Assembly: GCF_002007205.1 (NCBI RefSeq)
Contig: NZ_LAZS01000014.1
Coordinates: 372,001 to 436,000, forward strand
Source of the DNA: Ensifer adhaerens
GTDB lineage: Bacteria; Pseudomonadota; Alphaproteobacteria; Rhizobiales; Rhizobiaceae
Direction of reading: 5' to 3'
DNA length: 64,000 nt
This document shows positions 59,715 through 64,000 of this stretch, piece after piece (within the stretch, counting starts at the first letter, position 1; the number at the start of each line of letters is the position of its first letter). Below the pieces are notes generated by a model. That model saw only the letters and a program-made list of their open reading frames with translations. It did not search any database and was not told the DNA's origin. The position numbers and the translations under genes were made by a program.

Positions 59715-59743
59715 GATATAAAGAAGTCTTTATATCTTTATAT
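59715..59743. promoter_or_regulatory. Palindromic operator upstream of ahcY
   Basis: Ten-base perfect inverted repeat GATATAAAGA (59715-59724) / TCTTTATATC (59727-59736) separated by two bases. A third half-site TCTTTATAT directly abuts at 59735-59743. It lies right after the ptsH stop and ahead of ahcY. ATAAAG-type palindromes upstream of ahcY are, as I recall, sites for ArsR-family regulators that sense S-adenosylhomocysteine or SAM (SahR/SamR). No such regulator gene is in this window. Confidence 0.6.
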
Positions 59744-59748
59744 TGCCG

Positions 59749-60039
59749 TCAGATTTCTTCGCCGAACTTGTCGGCGACCAGTGCGTCGAGCGCGTTCAGC
59801 GCCTCTTCGGCCTGCGCGCCGCTGGCGGTCACGCAAACGCTGCAGCCGGTGCTGGCGGCCAGCATCATCAGCCCCATGATCGAGGTTCCGCCGACGGTCA
59901 TGCCGTCCTTCGAGACGGTGATCTCGGCGTCGTAGGCTTCGACCGTCTGCACGAACTTCGCCGACGCCCGCGCATGCAGGCCCCGCTTGTTGATGATCAG
60001 CAGTTCGCGCGTCAGCGACATGTCGGGGCGATGGTCCAT
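59749..60039 (-). CDS. ptsH: HPr phosphocarrier protein
   Basis: Small phosphocarrier of the regulatory PTS, which takes phosphate from enzyme I. The 96-residue product has His22 in KRGLHARASAKFV (His15 in E. coli numbering) and Ser53 in GTSIMGLMML (the Ser46 that HPr kinase modifies). An in-frame ATG six codons in (MSLTREL) is an alternative start; the first one overlaps the EIIA stop (TAATG). No sugar permease is nearby, as in the rhizobial PTS, which regulates but does not transport. Confidence 0.95.
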   Translation of the reverse strand: MDHRPDMSLTRELLIINKRGLHARASAKFVQTVEAYDAEITVSKDGMTVGGTSIMGLMMLAASTGCSVCVTASGAQAEEALNALDALVADKFGEEI

Positions 60040-60440
60040 TATTTTCCACTCAGGACGCGGCTGGCGACGTTGATGTACTTCCGCCCGGCTTCCGAGGCCT
60101 CGACCAGTGCCTTGTCCATGTCGCTTTCGCCGCGCACGCCGGCAAGCTTGATCAGCATCGGCAGGTTGACGCCGGCGATCACTTCGACCGAGCCGCTGCG
60201 CATCACCGAGATGGCGAGGTTGGAGGGCGTCCCGCCGAACATGTCGGTCAGGATGATGACGCCGTTGCCTTCGTCGACATTGGTGACCGCGTCGAGGATA
60301 TCCTGCCGACGCTGGTCCATGTCGTCCTCGGGGCCGATGCAGACGGTCTCTATAGCTTTTTGCGGACCGACAACATGCTCAAGCGCATGTCGAAATTCCT
60401 CAGCCAGCTTGCCATGGGTGACAAGCACAAGTCCGATCAT
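60039..60440 (-). CDS. PTS IIA component, mannose/fructose family
   Basis: Phosphoacceptor protein of the regulatory PTS; phosphorylated by HPr at His9 (MIGLVLVTHGKLAEEF). The 133-residue product ends RKYINVASRVLSGK and has the conserved GVIILTDMFGGTPSNLA block. It lacks the IIB, IIC and IID domains of a mannose transporter. It sits between hprK (156-base gap, no gene seen) and ptsH, a conserved order in alphaproteobacteria. Often called ManX, EIIA-Man or PtsM. Confidence 0.93.
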   Translation of the reverse strand: MIGLVLVTHGKLAEEFRHALEHVVGPQKAIETVCIGPEDDMDQRRQDILDAVTNVDEGNGVIILTDMFGGTPSNLAISVMRSGSVEVIAGVNLPMLIKLAGVRGESDMDKALVEASEAGRKYINVASRVLSGK

Positions 60441-60596
60441 GGGTATCTTCGCTCCAACTGCACACGCAATTCACTGATGGCCAGATATCGCAATGCAGCA
60501 ATTTCGTCCACCTGTTGGGGAGGGCATCTTGGCAAGGAAAAGGCGAAGTGCAAGCCAAAAATGCCGAAAATCCGGTCGCGCTGACGGTAAAGCGGG

Positions 60597-61055
60597 CTAG
60601 AAACCTATTTTTTCGGCGATGAGCGCCTGCAAAATATTGAGAACCTGCACGCTCTCTTCAACGGGAACGCGAACAATCGGCAATGCTCGCCCGAGTGGCA
60701 GGGGCAATGTCTCGTCTTCCGGCGGTAGCCGCGGGTCGAAAGGGGCGGCGACCGGCAGCATGGCCCAGTCCATCACTGCGGCAGGCACGGTTTCGATCGT
60801 GCCGATGCCGGCCCCGCGGATTTCGATGAGACCGTGAATGGACGGCGGGCAGCGGGCCACGATCCTGTCGCGCTCGAGCGAAAGATCCACCCGGTCGTCG
60901 GCGACGAGTGCTGCGAAGTGCCCGGCCTGCCGGGCAGCCGTGATGCATGCAAGCGCCAGCCTGGATTTACCGGTGCCGGACGGGCCGGTGATCAGGAAGC
61001 CGCGCGTCCCGAGCACGATCGCAGTGCCGTGGACATTGGCTCGGGCCGCCGTCAC
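60597..61055 (-). CDS. hprK: HPr kinase/phosphorylase, short alphaproteobacterial form
   Basis: Phosphorylates HPr on Ser, tying carbon status to the PTS. The 152-residue product has the Walker A GPSGTGKS (24-31), the VADDRVDLSLE motif and IEIRGAGIGTIE, the HprK signature. It contains only the catalytic domain: Firmicute HprK has about 310 residues with an extra N-terminal domain. It starts at GTG, overlapping the chvG stop by four bases, which couples it to the two-component system. Confidence 0.93.
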   Translation of the reverse strand: MTAARANVHGTAIVLGTRGFLITGPSGTGKSRLALACITAARQAGHFAALVADDRVDLSLERDRIVARCPPSIHGLIEIRGAGIGTIETVPAAVMDWAMLPVAAPFDPRLPPEDETLPLPLGRALPIVRVPVEESVQVLNILQALIAEKIGF

Positions 61056-62839
61056 GCGTGCGGCTCGGCGGGAAGGGACAGGATGAAGCGGGCGCCGGTG
61101 ATGCGGCCATCCGGTGCGGCGATGTTCTCGGCCTTGAGCGTGCCGCCGTGCGCTTCGGCGATCTGCCTGGAGATCGACAGGCCGAGGCCGGAGTTCTGGC
61201 CGAAATCCTCGCCTTCCGGGCGGTCGGTATAGAAGCGCTCGAAAATGCGGTCGATGTCTTCGGCCTGAATGCCGGGACCGTTGTCCTCGATATAGACGAG
61301 GCAGCGCGAGCGCGAGCGTGTAAGGCGCACGACGATCCGCCCGCCGTCCTCGGGAACGAAGGATCGGGCGTTTTCGATCAGGTTGGTAATGATCTGGCCG
61401 ATGCGCAGGTCATAGCCGCTGACGGCGAAGCGCGCCTTGGGACTGTCCTTGCGGTCGATGACAAAATCGAGCAGCACCGACTTCTTCTTGCTGCGCACCT
61501 GGCGCGAGATGTCGACGAGGTCGCCGAGCAGCTTTTCGAGGTCGATGATCTTGGCGTCGCTGCGGGCAAGCTCCGCATCGAGCCGCGAGGCGTCCGAGAT
61601 GTCGCTGATCAGGCGGTCGAGGCGGCGCACGTCATGCTGGATCACGTCCATCAGACGCTTCTTCGATTCGTCGGTCCGCGCCAGCGGCAGCGTCTCGACG
61701 GCACTGCGCAGCGAGGTGAGGGGGTTCTTCAGTTCGTGGCTGACGTCGGCGGCAAAGTTTTCGATCGCGGCGATACGGTCGTAGAGCGCGGTCGTCATCT
61801 CGCGCAGCGCGACCGAGAGGTTGCCGATCTCGTCCTGACGCGAGGAGAAATCGGGAATTTCCTCGCGCTCCTTGGCGCCGCCGCGGCGCACGCGCACGGC
61901 GGCCGCCGCCAGCCGCCGCAGCGGATTGGCGATCGTCGACGACAGAAGCAGCGACAGGATGATGTTGACGAGGGCGGCGACGCCGAAGACCCGGATGATG
62001 GCGAGGCGCTCGGCCTGGACGATCTTGTCGATGTCGCCGGCCTGTGTCGAAAGCAGGAGCACGCCGAGCACGGCGCGGAAGCGCTGGACGGGCACCGCCA
62101 CCGAAACGATGAGTTCGCCCTTCTCGGTGACGCGCTCGACATAGCCGCGCACGCCCGTCAGCGCGTTGGTGACTTCAGGATAGATTGCGCCGTTGCCACC
62201 CGGCGGCTCCTTGTAGAGCGGCAGGTTGCCCGGCTGCAGCAGCTTGTTCAGCCAGCTGTTGAGCTTCTCGCCGATGCCCGACGATTCCGGCTCGATCGGC
62301 GGCAGGTCGAAGCGCAGCACCTGGCCGCCGCTATAAAGATGGCGCGAATCGAGCAGCAGGTCGGCATCCGCGTCGAACAGGCGGGCACGGGTGCGCGTCG
62401 GCGAGATCAGGCGCCTCAGAACCGGGGCGACGCGCTCCTGGATGATCGGAAAATCGAGATCCTCGTCGCTCGGCAGCGGCGTGATGCTCTGGCCGGCCTG
62501 CAGTTCCAGCAGCTTTTCGGGATCGATGGTGATCGAGTTGGTGTCGACAGAGGCCGACGCCGAAATCGCGCCGGCAATGATTTCGCCCTGGGTCAAAAGG
62601 CTTTCGACGCGGGCGTCGATCAGTCCCTCGCGGAACTGGTTGAGGTACATGATGCCGCCGACCAGAACGACGAGCGCCACCAGGTTGAAGAAGACGATGC
62701 GGCGGGTGAGGCTCGAAAAGACGGCATTGCCGAAGAGACGACGAATGAGCGTGAAGGGATGCGCCCAGCGGCGCTGGCCCTTCTGTGCCTGGGCACGCCC
62801 GTCAGTATCTTCGATGTCGCCCTGCAAGACTTCTACCAA
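61052..62839 (-). CDS. chvG: Sensor histidine kinase ChvG (ExoS)
   Basis: Membrane sensor of the acid and envelope-stress two-component system that controls exopolysaccharide, motility and host interaction in rhizobia and Agrobacterium. The 595-residue product has two membrane helices (about 48-66 and 281-303) around a periplasmic domain, a HAMP domain, the H-box ADVSHELKNPLTSL with His368 and a GHKL domain (NLIENARSF, EDNGPGI, SGLGLSISRQI). The start is TTG at 62839 with GGGAG eight bases ahead; a second TTG at 62827 is possible. chvI is upstream. Confidence 0.95.
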   Translation of the reverse strand: MVEVLQGDIEDTDGRAQAQKGQRRWAHPFTLIRRLFGNAVFSSLTRRIVFFNLVALVVLVGGIMYLNQFREGLIDARVESLLTQGEIIAGAISASASVDTNSITIDPEKLLELQAGQSITPLPSDEDLDFPIIQERVAPVLRRLISPTRTRARLFDADADLLLDSRHLYSGGQVLRFDLPPIEPESSGIGEKLNSWLNKLLQPGNLPLYKEPPGGNGAIYPEVTNALTGVRGYVERVTEKGELIVSVAVPVQRFRAVLGVLLLSTQAGDIDKIVQAERLAIIRVFGVAALVNIILSLLLSSTIANPLRRLAAAAVRVRRGGAKEREEIPDFSSRQDEIGNLSVALREMTTALYDRIAAIENFAADVSHELKNPLTSLRSAVETLPLARTDESKKRLMDVIQHDVRRLDRLISDISDASRLDAELARSDAKIIDLEKLLGDLVDISRQVRSKKKSVLLDFVIDRKDSPKARFAVSGYDLRIGQIITNLIENARSFVPEDGGRIVVRLTRSRSRCLVYIEDNGPGIQAEDIDRIFERFYTDRPEGEDFGQNSGLGLSISRQIAEAHGGTLKAENIAAPDGRITGARFILSLPAEPHA

Positions 62840-63024
62840 ATGTCCCGCTCCCGCGCGGACTGTCCTTCATAATCGTTCGATAACGGCGGCGCTGCCGGCC
62901 GGTTGCGCCGCCTTCCATGGTTTTGATCCAAAAACGGCGGAGATCGTGTCGGGCCTCAGACGAAGCCATCACCATCGCGCCGCTTCAAATGCGCCACTCT
63001 GGGCGCGATGGCAAGCCCCGTGGC

Positions 63025-63750
63025 TCAGGCGGATTCCCGGAAACGATAACCGACACCGTAAAGCGTCTCGATCATGTCGAAGTCGTTGTCGACCATCTTG
63101 AACTTCTTGCGCAGCCGCTTGATGTGGCTGTCGATGGTGCGGTCGTCGACATAGACCTGCTCGTCATAGGCCGCGTCCATCAGCGCGTCGCGGCTTTTAA
63201 CCACGCCCGGGCGCTGCGCCAGCGAATGAAGGATCAGGAATTCCGTCACCGTCAGCGTCACCGGCTCGTTCTTCCAGGTGCAGGTGTGGCGCTCCTGGTC
63301 CATGACCAACTGGCCGCGCTCGAGCGAGCGCGACGGTGCGTCGGAAGCCTTCGTGGTGTTTGTCGTGCTGGCGGCCGCGGCCTCGCGGTTTGCGGCGCGG
63401 CGCAGGATCGCCTTGACGCGCTCTACCAGCAGGCGCTGCGAAAACGGCTTGGTGATGAAGTCGTCGGCCCCCATCTTCAGGCCGAAGAGTTCGTCGATCT
63501 CTTCATCCTTGGAGGTGAGGAAGATGACCGGCAGATCGGACTTCTGCCTCAGGCGACGCAGCAATTCCATGCCGTCCATGCGCGGCATCTTGATGTCGAA
63601 GATCGCAAGCTGCGGCGGCCGGGCAAGCAGGCCTTCGAGCGCGGAAGCGCCATCGGTATAGGTCTCGACCTTGTAGCCCTCCGCCTCCAGGGCGATGGAT
63701 ACGGACGTCAGAATATTCCGGTCATCATCGACAAGCGCGATGGTCTGCAT
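63025..63750 (-). CDS. chvI: Response regulator ChvI
   Basis: OmpR-family regulator phosphorylated by ChvG; controls exopolysaccharide and stress genes. The ATG at 63750 ([14 protein letters not shown]) with GGAG ahead gives 241 residues; a TTG at 63759 is less likely. Receiver domain with phosphoacceptor Asp52 ([12 protein letters not shown]) and Lys in FITKPFS; C-terminal winged helix with [14 protein letters not shown] and the [10 protein letters not shown] end. The 185-base gap before chvG shows no gene. Confidence 0.97.
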   Translation of the reverse strand: MQTIALVDDDRNILTSVSIALEAEGYKVETYTDGASALEGLLARPPQLAIFDIKMPRMDGMELLRRLRQKSDLPVIFLTSKDEEIDELFGLKMGADDFITKPFSQRLLVERVKAILRRAANREAAAASTTNTTKASDAPSRSLERGQLVMDQERHTCTWKNEPVTLTVTEFLILHSLAQRPGVVKSRDALMDAAYDEQVYVDDRTIDSHIKRLRKKFKMVDNDFDMIETLYGVGYRFRESA

Positions 63751-64000
63751 CGTGTTCAACTCCGTCTTTTGAGGTGCCGGTCCGTCCCCGAAAACTCCGG
63801 CATTCGCGAGTCACGGGTGCGTTAGTGAGTATAAAGGTGGAACAAATTGTGGCGAAGACCAAAAACCGTCTTTCTTAACGGTAGGATAAGTCCTCTCAGA
63901 CCGGTGTTCGACAGACCGATTTCAACCGATTAAAAAAACGATAATTTTCTTTAAATCGATTAATATACTGAAATCATTATTCTTTTTTTGACGCCGCCTT
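63751..64000. promoter_or_regulatory. chvI upstream region, A/T-rich with palindromic motif
   Basis: Gene-free stretch to the right edge. A leftward TATACT (63833-63828) could be the chvI -10 box. Beyond 63890 the sequence becomes strongly A/T-rich and repeats CGATT-like motifs. TTAAATCGATTAA (63951-63963) has a palindromic AATCGATT core with central CG, like LacI-family operators. TTGACG (63988-63993) may be a rightward -35 box for a gene beyond the edge; pckA is expected there from S. meliloti gene order. Confidence 0.4.

Noticed and set aside
58194-59879. Open frame of 561 codons on the plus strand
   Set aside because: Antisense shadow of ahcY, continuing into ptsH; low-complexity composition and no recognisable motif.

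Overview
The window is 64 kb of GC-rich chromosomal DNA from an alphaproteobacterium, almost certainly a Sinorhizobium/Ensifer species. Its gene order (leuS-holA | parB-parA-rsmG-mnmG-mnmE-rho-hemJ-hemE | ppsR-maf-aroE-coaE-dnaQ ... gyrB ... phaZ ... trpFBA-accD-folC ... ahcY-ptsH-EIIA-hprK-chvG-chvI) is the one I know from Sinorhizobium meliloti around its chromosomal origin. Nothing looks like a prophage, genomic island, insertion sequence, CRISPR array, tRNA or rRNA gene. The essential genes are intact; only leuS is cut, by the left edge.

Region 1 (1-4.2 kb): leuS, lptE and holA, a rightward operon. Region 2 (4.3-13.5 kb): leftward segregation, tRNA-modification, termination and heme genes (parB, parA, rsmG, mnmG, mnmE, rho, hemJ, hemE). 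Five parS-like ParB sites lie between about 6.7 and 15.3 kb, some inside genes. Region 3 (13.45-13.86 kb): a non-coding gap between hemE and ppsR with an A/T-rich stretch and several near-consensus DnaA boxes, the likely chromosomal oriC. Region 4 (13.9-24.2 kb): rightward ppsR, maf, aroE, coaE, dnaQ; leftward secB and fxsA; rightward Tim44-like, mltA, smr, an XRE regulator and gyrB.

Region 5 (24.2-37.3 kb) is the accessory part: a nitroreductase, a succinate-semialdehyde dehydrogenase, and a carbohydrate-acid catabolic locus. That locus holds an HpaI-type aldolase, a UxaB-like reductase, a GntR regulator with two HTH domains, a UxaA-like dehydratase, an aldo/keto reductase, a ribose-type ABC transporter and a zinc alcohol dehydrogenase. 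Read together, these could carry a 6-carbon L-sugar such as L-galactose through L-galactonate, tagaturonate and altronate to 2-keto-3-deoxygluconate and then pyruvate. A shared motif (GATAAAAGNNNGAT) lies upstream of both uxaA and the transporter.

Region 6 (37.6-46 kb): phaZ, a DUF2852 membrane protein, a YgjP-like metallopeptidase, a Pmp3-like peptide, trpF-trpB-trpA, accD and folC. Region 7 (46-58 kb, leftward): a packed operon of a DivL-like pseudo-kinase (Tyr in place of the phospho-accepting His), a TsaE-AmgK fusion, MurU-like nucleotidyltransferase, addB, addA and trxA, linking cell-cycle control, tRNA modification, wall recycling and break repair. Region 8 (58-64 kb, leftward): ahcY with a strong upstream palindrome, then HPr, EIIA-Man and HPr kinase of the regulatory PTS, coupled to the ChvG-ChvI two-component system.

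Functions are assigned by recognising motifs and families by eye; no database search was run. Promoters and operators are pattern calls and carry lower confidence.
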